Source: Megalopta genalis (lineage: Eukaryota; Arthropoda; Insecta; Hymenoptera; Halictidae). Taken from it: a DNA stretch of 64,000 bases. Shown one piece after another: positions 10,338 through 22,451 of this stretch (position 1 is the first letter of the stretch; the number at the start of each line of letters is the position of its first letter). The notes below the pieces were generated by a model that searched no databases, was not told the origin of the DNA, and was given only the letters and a program-made list of their open reading frames with translations. The stretch lies in NCBI RefSeq assembly GCF_051020955.1, contig NC_135013.1, positions 4,990,501 to 5,054,500 of the forward strand, written 5' to 3'. A program made the position numbers and the translations under genes.

Positions 10338-12332
10338 TATATATAATATAAATATCAATATATAATATAAATATCAATATAAAAATATAATATAAAATCC
10401 ACGAGAAACGATCCGACTGATCGAGCAACGATCTTTAACGACGATCCAGAAGGCTGCGGAAAAGAAGGAACAATCGAACGTAGCGCATAGAATCGCGTAA
10501 CAGCGACAACAAAATAAATATTTCTTGCTCTCTCAACAATCCATCGTCTCCGAAAAACGTCTATAAAAACCGTAGTTCCGTCCGTCGATCGTTCATCGTC
10601 GTCGTCTTCCGTCTAATCGCGAAATCGAGCTCCGCGGCAGGTGCCAAAAACAAATTGTCCGCGTTCCCGCATAACATCGGTCAGCACAATCGAAATTACC
10701 ATTAAAATAGTCGGGTCCCGGCATAAATCGACGAGCGATACGAAAGCAGAAACGTTGTTGTTTTGCAATGGTAATGACGAGGAGGCCTTATCCGCGCATG
10801 AATTAGCGAAAGTTGATAACCGCGCGTCGCCGGGCTCCGCGTTCCGCGAAAATTTCAACGATTTTCTGTACGCGCCGCAGCTAGTTCCGAATCTGCATTC
10901 CGCGTATCAAACTTGCACACGTGTCCACGGTTTTCGCACGGGCCGTCGCGCCTTGCTCCGGCTTTACCGCGGCAGCATCCTTTGCTCCGCGAGTCGGACT
11001 CGATCGTAAATCCAGGCGCGCCGCTCTATTTCGCTAGAGTTTATCGCCGCGGTTCCGCTGAAACGCCCTTTTAAGCGTTCAATGGCGCCTGTAAAGGACG
11101 AGGCAATTCCCTGACACCGTTCTCCGTCCCACAGAAAATTGTTTCTATTCGCAGACCGCCTTCCACGCCGTTCTCTCCCGCGACAATACAGCCGCCGCTA
11201 ATCGTCACCGAATTCTCCGCCGCAAAAATTGCTTCGTCTTGCGATTCGAAGACATTACACGAGTCTCTGCTGTCTTTTATTTCTTTCAGCGATCCATCAA
11301 ATTCGAAGATTCTCTCGAACCGCAGCGTTTTCTTTTGTCTCGCCTCGCATTTTCTGCGTTACGTTTCGCGTTGTCTCGTCGCGTCGCGCGATTAACCCTT
11401 CGCGCTCGAAGCCACTTTAACTGTAAATCTAGAATAATTTTTCTGACCTAAGCTGTCTCTGTTTTATACGACAGAGCGCATTTTCCGCGCGTGAAATTGA
11501 CTCTTGCGACTTGTACAAGAGTTGTACTTTTAACAATTTTTTAAATCTAAATTTTGTCGATGTAAGAATTATTTTGGAAAGTGACATAAACACTTTTTAG
11601 TGGTGATTCGAGCGAAAGGGTTAATGATTTTACGCGCTCGATCTCCGCGCGTCGTCTCATCCGCGGCTCGTCGACGGGATCCGCGATATTCCAGCAAAAT
11701 GTTTCTAATCGAGCCGGAATGCTCGAGCCGATAAAAGCCGTGTTCGCTTAAAAAGTTCAAGCAGTCGAGCAAGTTTCCCGAATCGGTGCTCGGGAATTTA
11801 TTTCAGTTATCCACGTGTCGGAAACAACGGCACCTCGTCGTGCAATCGATCAAAGTTCCACGTTTGACACGTGTCCGGTTAATATTCATTACAGCTCGCG
11901 CTGAAATGCCTCCGTTTAATCTCGTTATACAATGAGAACGGAAATTTTCATAAACTGTTGCATATTCCGATGAGCGCTAATGCTCGTGGCCGCGAGTTAA
12001 GAACTTTCGAGAGACATATACACAACGTTGCTCCCCCGACTTCGTCTCCCTTCGGCCCGCGCGCCGTGGCGCGCAGAAATTACGGCGGAGCTACCGTTTA
12101 CGCGAACGAAATTTTCGTGAATGCTCTGCGAACGGTCGCGTGATCGAACCTACTTATCTGAACGCGTGCTGCGGCTCGATTCGAACGCGAAGTCGCGAAG
12201 TATAGTCGAAATAATCGGCGGGGTCCTGGTGTATTCATTGCGTCGTTCTCTATTCTCTTAATTTCTTTTAATTTGCTGCTCGCGCGACTTGATGTCGTAC
12301 TTTTTTAACACAGCGACGACTTGCTCTCGTTG
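10338..12332. other. Unique sequence, about 2 kb
   Basis: A mixed, CpG-rich region with no supportable gene. Frames at 10641-11009 and 11229-11451 are overlapped by frames on other strands and show no domain. I see no tRNA, and short (CGT) runs occur near 10597-10607. A deep intron or intergenic DNA would look like this. Confidence 0.4.
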
Positions 12333-12480
12333 ATCACAACAAATACGGTAACTTCTTCTGGAAATGACGAATTTCGGGTTGCTGCGAATGTCTCTGTGCT
12401 AGTCCTACGCTTATGTCTGTTTTGGTATGAGACAGGTAAAAAAAAAACGCGGAGCTGCAAGGTACGTGGTAGGTATTAGG
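12333..12480 (+). repeat. Dispersed repeat E, left flank
   Basis: Words such as GGAAATGACGAATTTCGG, TTGCTGCGAATGTCTCT and CCTACGCTTATGT recur with changes at about 33140-33220. At both places they are followed by CTTCGAATCGTG and a CCGAATTGC-type minisatellite, so the two are copies of one repeat. Confidence 0.65.
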
Positions 12481-13350
12481 TACGTGACCTTCGAATCGTG
12501 TCATGTGACTTCCGAATTTCCTTCGAATTGTATCATGTGGCCACCGAATTGCTTTTGAACTCCTTTCAAATTGTGTCACATGGCCTCTGAATTGCTTTCG
12601 AATTGTATCACGTGGCCTCCGAATTGCCTTCTAATTCCCTTCGAATTGTGTCGCGTGGCCTCTGAATTGCCTCTGAATTGCCTCCGAATTGCCTTCGAAT
12701 TGCCTCCGAATTTCCTTCGAATTCTGTCATGTGGCCTCCGAATTCTCTTCGAATTCCCTTCGAATTGTATCACGTGGCCTCCAAATTGCCTTCGAATTCC
12801 CTTCGAATTGTGTCAGGTGGCCTCCGAATTGCCTTCGAATTCTCTTCAAATTGTCACGTGGCCTCCGAATTGCCTCTGAATTGCCTTCGAATTGTGTCAC
12901 ATGGCCTCTGAATTGCCTCTGAATTGCCTCCGAATTGCCTCCGAATTGCCTTCGAATTGCCTCCGAATTTCCTTCGAATTCTGTCATGTGGCCTCCGAAT
13001 TCTCTTCGAATTCCCTTAGAATTGTATCACGTGGCCTCCGAATTGCTTTCGAATTCCTTTCGAATTCCCTTCAAATTGTGTCACGTGGGCTCCAACTTGC
13101 CTTCGAATTCCCTTCGAATTGTGTCAGGTGGCTTCCGAATTGCCTTCGAATTCTCTTCAAATTGTCACGTGGCCTCCGAATTGCCTCTGAATTGCCTTCG
13201 AATTGTGTCACATGGCCTCTGAATTGCTTCTGAATTGCCTCCGAATTGCCTCCGAATTTCCTTCGAATTCTGTCACATGGCCTCCGAATTCTCTACGAAT
13301 TTCCTTCGAATTGTATCACGTGGCCTCCGAATTCACTTCGAATCTTGTCA
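12481..13350. repeat. CCGAATTGCCTT minisatellite with CACGTG motifs
   Basis: A tandem array of about 12-bp words (CCGAATTGC, CTTCGAATTC, CTCTGAATTG) is punctuated by TGTCACGTGGCCT-type spacers. Larger blocks repeat: CTGTCATGTGGCC at 12724 and 12981 (257 bp), and TTGTCACGTGGCC at 12852 and 13163 (311 bp). Exact CACGTG hexamers occur at 12609, 12771, 12855, 13028, 13082, 13166 and 13317; related CACATG, CAGGTG and CATGTG occupy equivalent positions. Open frames are low-complexity artefacts. Confidence 0.9.
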
Positions 13351-14131
13351 AAAAATTATAAATAAATCCCGAGTTCCCATAAAAACGAGCCGCGAGGCCG
13401 CGTAAAAAAAGATCGCGTCTCAATATTCCCAAATCCGCCGGTTTCAATTCCGACCTCCGAACATTCTGCCATAAATTACCATATTATCATATCACATAAA
13501 CTTGTCACATAAATCTGAACGAGCGCACAGCCACGAAAACGCGACAGCATCAAAACCCCTCACCTTTCCCCTCCGATTGCATTTAAACACCCAAGAAAAC
13601 TCATCCCACAGATTTAAAGCTCATCCCAAGCTCCAAAGTCTAATAACACATCGCGAACAAACTCTCCAATTATTAAAAAATCAGCCGCGCGACGAGAAGG
13701 AAGCCCGGCAACGCGAGGATCGCGAGATCACGGAGCGCAAGCTCGATCCGCGCTTTAACTCGGGCCGAATCTCGGCAGGCTAGACTCGGGGATTCCTAGA
13801 GCATCTAGAGGAATTCCTTGAAACAGGATTGAATGAGGCTCCATCGCGATCTCGGCACGAACCAAGAATTAATTGGTCCCGGGGTGAGGTGACGCGGGGG
13901 GGCCGCGGGCGGGGGACTGCGGCGGGATCGCCGTCGTGGAAGCAGAAGGGAAGGGAAAGCGAAGCGAAGGTTCGAGGGAAGGATCGAGGTTAACAAAGCA
14001 CAGGATCGTGTCCGATCGAAATTCGGGGCTTCCTTTTGTGGTGGAGGCCAGGTAGATTGTGCCTTGGGTATCGGTGGCGTTCAACAGGTGGTTCACGATT
14101 GTCATCACACATGTGCGGATTAACCACCACC
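13351..14131. other. Unique sequence with a G-rich patch
   Basis: No gene recognised. A G-rich block at about 13880-13917 (GCGGGGGGGCCGCGGGCGGG) could form a G-quadruplex. The remainder is unremarkable. Confidence 0.4.
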
Positions 14132-14133
14132 TT

Positions 14134-14169
<36 letters not shown>
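14132..14169. repeat. (CT)n microsatellite
   Basis: About 19 uninterrupted CT copies. Confidence 0.9.
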
Positions 14170-14172
<3 letters not shown>

Positions 14173-14324
14173 CGCTCACTCAACGCATCGTTTTCCCTTG
14201 GTGCCCTCCATCTTCGTCCGGCGTTGAAGTCGGAGCGTGCGCGTGCACGAGCGCGCAACACACGCTCCTCTCACACGCTCGTCCGTCTATTTGTCAGGCA
14301 TGCTCGCTATCGGTGTACATACAG

Positions 14325-14326
14325 GA

Positions 14327-14361
<35 letters not shown>

Positions 14362-14366
14362 AAGAG
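14325..14366. repeat. (GA)n microsatellite
   Basis: A GA run interrupted by AAAGAG and GGGAAAG. It lies about 150 bp from a CT run of similar length, so the two could pair as a long stem. Confidence 0.85.
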
Positions 14367-14939
14367 GTAGATAGAGCAAGAGGTTACTGCGACGATGGGT
14401 CGCTCGAGACGGCGAGCATATGTAAGGTTCAGAATGTAAGTGCATTCAAGAGGTCCCTGCCTTTTCGCCCCGTCATTGGACACCAGTTGCTTGAATCTCC
14501 GCGTCAACCACGCTCGAAAGCCCCGTTCCCGGAGCTAAGATCGCGGGATAAAGCGGAAGCTCCCGTTTCGGGACGCCACCCCCTCTCCTCGCCCGTAATT
14601 GCCCCCGTTAACCCTGTTGCTGGGATTTTGACGCGGCCCTGCCGCCACCGCCGCGTCGACCCCGTGGCTCTCTTATTGTTTTCCGAGCGACCCCGCCCCC
14701 GAGCCCCTTACCAAACTCTCGGGAGGACGACGCGACTACCGATGGCTACCTCGAAGACCGCTCGTCGGGGATCCGCGAAGTATCGCGCGGAACACCGATC
14801 CTCGACCGCAGACGCAGGTTCGAAAAATTTAAAACAAATTCACAAAAGTTCGGTAGAAATATTGATGCAAATAATATTGTGTTAATAATTGCGATTTATT
14901 TATTCGCGTATACCGAAAATAACCCTTTGTTACAGAAGA
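14367..14939. other. Unique sequence
   Basis: GC-rich and CpG-rich at 14480-14820, with no recognised gene. The open frame across 14313-14885 begins in the GA microsatellite and shows no domain. Confidence 0.4.
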
Positions 14940-15066
14940 AGAAATAAAAGTGATTTAATAAAATTGGATGCAATGAAAGAGATTTAGTAAAATTAGATGC
15001 AATAAAAGAGATTTAATAAAATTAGATTTAATAAAAGTGATTTAATAAAAAGAGATTGGATAAAAT
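14940..15066. repeat. Short AT-rich tandem repeat
   Basis: Degenerate copies of a unit with GATTTAATAAAATTAGATG and CAATAAAAGAG, in about 30-bp steps. Confidence 0.7.
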
Positions 15067-15842
15067 ATATACGTATTTCTTTATCTATATATATTTTGTT
15101 TTTTATGTATTCGATCTTTTTTATTGTGCGACGTCTTATATGAAATCTGTTCCTTTTTATTTCCTCTTTTGTAACAAAGATAAAAAAAAGAAATGAAAAA
15201 TAAGAGGAAAAGTAAGAAAAAGTGTAACGTTCATAATAAGTATATGGTTGATAAAAAAAAAGGTATACAGTAGAAAAATATATAAGTGAGCGATTTTATC
15301 AGACAGAAAAATGGAATTAATGTTAGACAAACATGATTGGAAAAGTTGAGAACATGCATAAAAGTCCTAACGAATAATGTAGGTTCTTACACAATTTATT
15401 AATTAACATGAAAATATGGCATAACTGGCAGAAAAATATGGCTTCCACTAGTTCAAACAGAGGATGTTAAATTTTCCAATTTCGCATCTCACCATAATTA
15501 ATGCTTAACGTTTATTAAGGTCTACACTGTCATCTTTTTTCGTACGTACGACCTCACTGAGCCCGCCGGAGCATTGACGTCACAGGTAATTAAGAGCACT
15601 CCCGAAATAGCAGAGGCCGTTGTTTCGTTCACGTTTTCCGTAAGGATTCTTTAGGAACCACGTGTCTGACCATGAACGTCTCGATCTACTTGGAACACGC
15701 CGTGCGAAAGAATATTTGAGAAAGGTGTTCTTTGGGAATTTCTCTCGGAGAACTCGTTGCACTCCGATCAGCAACAATTAGAGTGTCGTAAAGAGCGCAT
15801 TTTGCAGAACATTTCGGTATATTTCGTTGGATAATATATATA
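15067..15842. other. Unique sequence
   Basis: AT-rich at first, then mixed. Nothing recognisable as a gene or RNA. Confidence 0.4.
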
Positions 15843-16195
15843 CAGGTTGTCCCAAAAATGTCTCGCAATCCGAAAGTGGCGGGTTCCTCAGATCATTTGA
15901 AGCAACTTCTTCCTTTACAAAAATTTTCTCCGAGGCACCGTTAACGAGTTATTAACGAAAAACGGTGACCAATGAGAGGCGAGCTCGGCTGACGCGAGGC
16001 GACCGAGCCAACGAGCGGAACTGGGCTTCGTGCGCTGGTTGGCTGGGCCGCCTCGCGTCAGCCGTACTCGATTCTTATTGGTCACTGTTTTTCGTTAATA
16101 ACTCGTTAACGGTGCCTCGGAGAACATTTTTGTAAAAGAAAAAGTTGCTTCAAATGATCCGAGGAACCCGCCATTTCCAGATTGCGAGACATTCT
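15843..16195. mobile_element. Family B element, right end lost
   Basis: It starts CAGGTTGTCCCAAAAATG after TA and follows the 365-bp family B sequence through the palindromic core. After GATTGCGAGACATT it diverges (CTCTGAAAAAACAA), so the last roughly 15 bases and the right TA are missing. It is an inactivated copy. Confidence 0.88.
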
Positions 16196-16638
16196 CTGAA
16201 AAAACAATTACAATCGAAAAGCTTCTGGCTCTGGCTATAATTACGAAGAAAATGGTACAAATGTCAAGGCGTTAAATAGGAGTTTCCGGCGTTCGAATAT
16301 ATTCCTCTTAGTTCTATACAAATAATTCTTTTCACGGCTATAATACTTTAGGAGATAATGGTCCATTCGCACTTAACCGCGGTCACACCGTGGATATGAA
16401 TAATCCCATTAACGGCACTGCGGCCGGATTAGGACTAATAAGGGGATCAACGTGTCCCGAGTTAGCGTAGTTCATTAGTTTTTCGTTTTGGCAGTTTTAC
16501 CACGGAACCGTGCACGTGTTCAAATTATTGAGAGAACCGGTGGACCGTTAAGCACCTCTTTCTTCCAAACACTTGCATAAACTAAATATTATTAGCTTAA
16601 AATTATAAGCGTTTTTCTTAGTTTTAAGATCTTGTATT
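16196..16638. other. Unique sequence
   Basis: Mixed composition. No gene or RNA recognised. Confidence 0.4.
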
Positions 16639-16840
16639 TTATTATTATTATTTTCCGTCGCTGTAACAAAGAGTTTGTTCAGTCGATAAATAAAATTATT
16701 AGTATTAATATTTTTATTATTATTATTACTATTATTACTATTATTATTATTATTATTACTACTATTATTACTACTACTATTATTATTATTATTACTATTA
16801 TTACTATTATTACTATTATTACTATTATTACTATTATTAC

Positions 16841-16914
<74 letters not shown>

Positions 16915-16915
16915 G
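16639..16915. repeat. (ATT)n / (ATTACT)n microsatellite
   Basis: Starts with ATT repeats, passes through ATTACT hexamers (about 16795-16845) and ends in a pure ATT run to 16912. Isoleucine-rich frames are artefacts. Confidence 0.92.
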
Positions 16916-17426
16916 GATTTGAAAACTGAACCTTTTCTCGGAGCGATTAATATTTTATTAGATAAATTACCGCAACATCGTGGACATTATTAATCCAGAA
17001 AGTTAGTTAGAAATATTTACAAATATATCGATGGACTATTATTAATTGACTAGAGTTATTAATGGAACACGATCGTTTCCATTTGACTTCAGACATGAAC
17101 GAAGAAGTCCATTTGCGAATATTTCAGCGACACGTCGTTGAACGTTGTCCGAATTTCGAAATCGCCGAATCCATGCTGTGCATTAATGGTATCTAAAGTT
17201 TTCTCCGCTTCGGCGGTCGTTCGCGTCTAACGCCGGCATTATAAACGTGGATAGAAGGATATTTGGGAAGCAAATCTCGGTCGTAAAGAACGTTTACTGA
17301 TGGCTCCTCATTCGAGGACACCGGAACATGACTAATTAGCGCCGAAATTGCCCAATTTGCAAGGATAGTACGGAATATTGCATGAAGATGACGCGATGGC
17401 GCGGGGCGAGGGGCGAGCGTGAGAGT

Positions 17427-17427
<1 letters not shown>
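16916..17427. other. Unique sequence
   Basis: Mixed composition, no gene recognised. It leads into a GA microsatellite. Confidence 0.4.

Positions 17428-17466
<39 letters not shown>
17428..17466. repeat. (GA)n microsatellite
   Basis: A clean GA run preceded by GTGAGAGTGAGTGAGA. Confidence 0.9.
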
Positions 17467-17467
<1 letters not shown>

Positions 17468-17480
17468 ACCCACTTAAATT

Positions 17481-17563
17481 CTCGTTAAAGTCCATTTCTA
17501 ATTACACCGTCCTACGGCCATCTAATTAGGGAGCTACTCTCCATAAAGGACATCTTTAACGAG
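17481..17563. other. Possible hairpin with duplicated TCTAATTA
   Basis: CTCGTTAAAGTCC (17481-17493) can pair with GGACATCTTTAACGAG (17548-17563) with a small bulge. The loop region holds TCTAATTA twice, a homeodomain-type word. It could be chance, a regulatory element or a small-RNA precursor; the sequence alone cannot decide. Confidence 0.3.
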
Positions 17564-18084
17564 CAGTTTCGACTTATTAACCACGCTCGCATCTACGATT
17601 GATCGTTCCACGGGGTCGCCCGCATTAGCGACCGTATCGTAGTCCAGACCAGCCAATGATTATTAAAGTTAATGGTAGTAATTACGGTCATCGATCGGTC
17701 ATCTGTAATCGCAAATCGGTGAAACGCGTATTTTCGTCCGGATTAAAACATCGTCGCTGCAATTGCAACAAATGCAGAATAAATGACAAATCGTTTCGTT
17801 TCTTTGCGGATTTAACGGGCCGCGCGGATAACGTGATAATATCCGTGAACTCTTCCGATGTTTCCGCTGTTCTATAATTTCGTTTGTTCGTTCTTGTCAG
17901 ACGTGCGTCGAATCGGCATTCGACAATGAAGATGTTATTAGAGCTGTTTATTGTCGTGTTAACTATCGGATGTGAGATGATAACGACAGATTGACTGGTT
18001 TCTGATCTTTTCATTTACTGTTGCTGATATTGTAAACATATTTGTGGGAGAAATTTTTGGAAACACTACTTTACTGAAGTATAT
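17564..18084. other. Unique sequence
   Basis: Mixed composition with no gene recognised. Frames at 17656-17877 and on the opposite strand overlap. Confidence 0.4.
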
Positions 18085-19180
18085 TAATATATAAATTGTA
18101 TATTATGTTATATTGTATTTTATTATATATTATATTACATTACATCACATTACATTGCGTTTCATTATAATACGTTACATTATATTATATTACATTATAA
18201 TACGTTACATTATATTATATTACATTACATCACATTACATTGCGTTTCATTATAATACGTTACATTATATTATATTACATTATAATACGTTACATTATAT
18301 TATATTACATTACATTACGTTACATTACATTGCATTACATTACATTAGATTACATTACATTGCATTACATTATATTGGGCTACATTACATTACGTTACAT
18401 TACATTACATTACGTTAAATTACATCACATTACATTACGTTACGTTATATTACATTACATTACATTATGTTACATTACGTTACTTAACATTACATTACGT
18501 TTCATTATATTATATTACATTACATTACATTACATTACATTATGTTCCATTACGTTACATTATATTACATTTCATTACATTACGTTTCATTATATTATAT
18601 TACATTAAATTACATTACATTACGTTACGTTACATCACATTACATTACTTTAAGTTACATTACATTACATTTCATTACATTACGTTTCATTATATTATAT
18701 TGGGCTACATTACATTACGTTACATTACATTACATTACGTTACATTACACCACATTACATTACGTTACGTTATATTACATTACATTATGTTACATTACGT
18801 TACATAACATTACATTTCATTACATTTCATTACATTACGCTTCATTATATTATATTACATTACATTATGTTCCATTACGTTTCATTATATTACATTTCAT
18901 TACATTACGTTTCATTATATTACATTAAATTACATTACATTACGTTACGTTACATCACATTACATTACTTTAAGTTACATTACATTACATTTCATTACAT
19001 TACGTTTCATTATATTATATTACATTACATTACATTACATTGCATTACGTTACATTACATTACATTACATTACATTACATTACATTACATTACATTACAT
19101 TATATTACATTCCGTTACATTACATTACATCATATTATATTATATTACCCCTTACATTTTATATTATATTACATTACATA
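18085..19180. repeat. (TTACA)n-type array, about 1.1 kb
   Basis: Built from ATTACATTAC words with TTACG, TTATA, TTTCA and CATCA variants. Larger blocks repeat, for example TTGCGTTTCATTATAATACG at about 18155 and 18240, and TTATATTGGGCTACATTACA at about 18370 and 18688. It began as a pentanucleotide array and was amplified secondarily in longer blocks. Tyrosine/histidine/isoleucine-rich frames on the plus strand are artefacts. Confidence 0.92.
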
Positions 19181-20019
19181 TACAAAAAAAGGAGAAGAGA
19201 AAATATGTTCGCCTTTTTGTTTAAATTAATCCCACTTTTGTGTTCCTTAATCTTGCATATATTGTCACTGTATTAATCGACAGCTCCGGCGTCTCATTGT
19301 CAGAGCCGGTCCCCGTAGGTGTATCTTAAACCTAATCCAATCCCGGGCGACAATCGCCGGATACACGTGTCCAGCGACTTAGAAACTGTCGACAACACTT
19401 TTATGAGTCACGGCTGCCCGCGTACCTGAAGGCGTGCTGCACTCGGTACATTGACTCACCGTCACGTCGTCGGCGCCCTGTTGTCCGGACGCGAGTGGTC
19501 CACGCTGCTGGGACGGCTTGGATCCGGATGATTGCTGTCAGCTATGACGCAGCTTCGATACCTTAAATCCTCCAAGCCGGTGGTATTCCGCTCGGAAATC
19601 ATTTTCGGCAGCTGCTACAATTTCGATTATCTGTCGACTGGTGGTCCACTTGGACAATGATTGCCAAAGACGAATGGCATCTTCGCGACCGAATGCTGGG
19701 TCTCCGGGCGAATGTGGATTTTTGTGATCTAATTTGAAGGCTATTCGCGTAGCACTTAAATATTATGATATTCGAATAATAATTACAAGTCGCTTTATAT
19801 GGTTTTATTGTACTATTGTATTATTTTATATATTATTTTATTGTATTACTTTATTTATTATTTTATTGCATCACTTCTATCATTGCAATGATATGATAAA
19901 AAATTATAATCAGTAAAATTTTAATATAATATTTGATAACATATTTATTAATAGAATAAGATCAATTAAGTACTCCATTAGCATTTACTTTTAGTTCTAA
20001 AAAAATTATTAGGGGATAA
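19181..20019. other. Unique sequence
   Basis: Mixed to AT-rich sequence with no gene recognised. Confidence 0.4.
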
Positions 20020-20145
20020 TTATAAATTTATTATATTAAAATATAATATAATATATATTTATTATATTAAAATATAATATAATATTTATTTATTATATTA
20101 AAATATTTTATATTATATATTATAAATTAATTATAAATTTAGGTT
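20020..20145. repeat. AT-rich tandem repeat
   Basis: Three degenerate copies of a roughly 42-bp unit with TTTATTATATTAAAATATAA. Confidence 0.7.
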
Positions 20146-21435
20146 AAACAGAAATGATTGAAAGGTGTATCTCGACGCCATCGATATAAATAATATTAAC
20201 GTGCATAACCTACAAATTGGAAGTCCCGCTGCGTTCACACTCAATTTACACGAAAATCTGCAAACACCGATTGTGCGAATAATTTTGAAACCTCAGCTTT
20301 CAAGCACAACACAGTCCAAAGCAAATTGGGAGCGCCGACTTAAGGGTGAATTTTCGCGGAACGCCATCAATCCCGACGAGAAAACCCGTACCACTCGGTA
20401 CAGCACGCGCGCCATGTCCGTCCATAAATATTAATGGAATGATTTCGCGCGTACCTGTTTATCAGATCAGCGTCGGCCTCGTCGGGGTTAAGTGCGCGTT
20501 GAGATTGACACAATCTAATTACAAATCAAGACTCGGCTCGGAGGCGCTGTCAGGAGCGAACGCGGCCGCCGCGCCGCGCGGCGCGCCGCTACGGGGGTGG
20601 AAACGGGGTGGCGAAGGTGGCGGTCAGACGGCAGACGTGCCGCGACAACGGCGAGCTGAAAACACGAACCGGACGGGGGCTGCGGCACGGAAACGTGGGA
20701 ACGTGGAAAAACGCGGCGGAGTTGGGGAGGAGAGCGCGGGGCGGGAACGAGGGTTTGATCCTGCGGCGTGGATCGGACGTAGCCGTGCGGGATGGCTGAG
20801 CACTCTCCGCGGAAAATGGGAATATCCGGGGAGCAGCGGAGCGAGTGGCCCGGTAATTGTGAAGCGGTTTCCTCCTTGGCGACGGGGAAAACGTCGTCGC
20901 CGTCACGGAAAAACGATGCTCCCGGGGCCCGGCAATCGATTTCAATTAGCGAAACTGCCGCGCCCAAGGACATTCCTCCAAGTACCGTTTACGTCGAGAG
21001 GGCCTCCGGGCCACCGATCGCCCCTCCCCCGGCCGTCGTTCGTCGATTTTAATTGGCAAAATTCCCGAAATGCCTCGCCGGTGCTCGTGACTGCTGCTAG
21101 CCGCTGGCTCTTACCCGCCCCGCGACCGCCCCGCGACCCCCCCAAAATCCACGCGGAATCGAAATCCATTGAAAAGCACGTCGAGGAAGAAGTCCTCACG
21201 GTCGGTCGCCACTTTCCTACCGGGCGCCTGTTTTCGTTCCGCAGGGGATGGAACACTTCGGGGTGACTTCGAAGGCATAACAGAACTAATCGGTAACTTT
21301 GAAGAACCACCCTTGCACGGCATTGTATGAAATAGGAAGGGACATTGTGCGAACGTAATCGCAGGAGAAATATTTATACGATTTTTCTCGTTTAATTGTG
21401 AAGCTTAAAACCACCAGGGGTGCGATACTTAATAC
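20146..21435. other. Unique sequence with a GC-rich open region
   Basis: A 306-codon frame is open on plus from 20346, but overlapping frames of 152, 118 and 122 codons are open on minus across the same GC-rich DNA. The predicted residues are arginine/glycine/proline-rich without a domain I recognise. I regard this as chance openness in high-GC DNA, although a poorly conserved exon cannot be excluded. Confidence 0.4.
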
Positions 21436-21695
21436 AAAATAAAATGGGAGAGAATTGTTATAGGCTACATCTCGAGGTTAGCAACAATGGGTGTATTGTG
21501 ATCGTTTATATACCATTTTCAGGTATTTTTTCGAGCCTTTTAAAAGAATAATGTTTTACACGTGCGCTATCATTAATTTCAAGGCGTAAGCATAATTTAA
21601 TATGTATGATACAGATATACCAGTATAATATGCATTTATTTAACTTTTATTTCATATAATTGAACGGCACATGTTATTTTGTTGCAAATTTATAA
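21436..21695 (+). repeat. Direct duplication, first copy
   Basis: Contains CTATCATTAATTTCAAGGCG, TAAGCATAATTTA and TATTTTGTTGCAAATTTATA. The same order recurs 473 bp downstream (21570 versus 22043 for the TCATTAAT word). The two copies flank a 12-bp array. Confidence 0.75.
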
Positions 21696-21922
21696 ATCAG
21701 ACATAATCGTGACATAACTTTGGCATAACATTGATATAACCCTGACATAACTTTGGCATAAGCTTGGCATAACTTTGGCATAACCGTGCTAAAATACCGT
21801 GACATAACCCTGAGATAACTTTGGCATAACTCTGAAATAACTTTGACATAACCTTGACATAACTTTGTCATAACTTTGGCATAACTTTGGCATAACTTTG
21901 GCATAACCCTGCCAAAATGCAA
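21696..21922. repeat. 12-bp minisatellite (CATAACTTTGG)
   Basis: About 18 imperfect copies of GCATAACTTTGG with variants such as ACATAACCCTGA. It lies between two direct copies of a longer repeat and probably grew within one unit of it. Confidence 0.88.
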
Positions 21923-21989
21923 AGTATACTTTTACATTCTACTAAATAATCTGAATTCGTAGTGCTAACACATTTTTCAAAAAGTGTAA

Positions 21990-22290
21990 CTGCATTGTTC
22001 AACACGCCTCATTTTAAAGAAAAATGTTTTATACTTGCTCTATCATTAATTTCAAGGCGTAAGCATAATTTACCAAATATGATACAGCTATACGAGTATA
22101 ACAAGTATTTATCTAACTTTTATTTTACATAATTAAACGGCGTATCTTATTTTGTTACAAATTTATAAACCGGAGAGTGTTTAAACTACAACAATATACC
22201 TTTTCAAAAAAATAAAATAATAAACAATCCATATAAGCCGGACCTCGATGCTAGCAACAATAATCGTATCGTGATCGTTTATACAATTTT
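21990..22290 (+). repeat. Direct duplication, second copy
   Basis: A diverged copy of the 21.5-21.7 kb segment. The GCTAGCAACAATAATCG/GTGATCGTTTATA words near 22250-22280 also match 21481-21510 in order, so the ancestral unit was larger than the core. Confidence 0.65.
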
Positions 22291-22394
22291 CAAAAATTCT
22301 TCAACCCCCTAAGTATTATACTCAATGCGATATAAAATAAACAACAACCCTTACGACCCAAGCCTGGACGCCGGCAAAATTATTTACACCGTGA

Positions 22395-22397
<3 letters not shown>

Positions 22398-22450
<53 letters not shown>
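22398..22450. repeat. (AT)n microsatellite
   Basis: An uninterrupted alternating AT run of about 45 bases with flanking AT words. Confidence 0.92.

Positions 22451-22451
<1 letters not shown>

Noticed and set aside
20346..21266. 306-codon frame on plus
   Set aside because: The DNA is GC-rich and several long frames are open on the opposite strand. No domain or residue pattern typical of a real protein is visible; kept only as a remote possibility.
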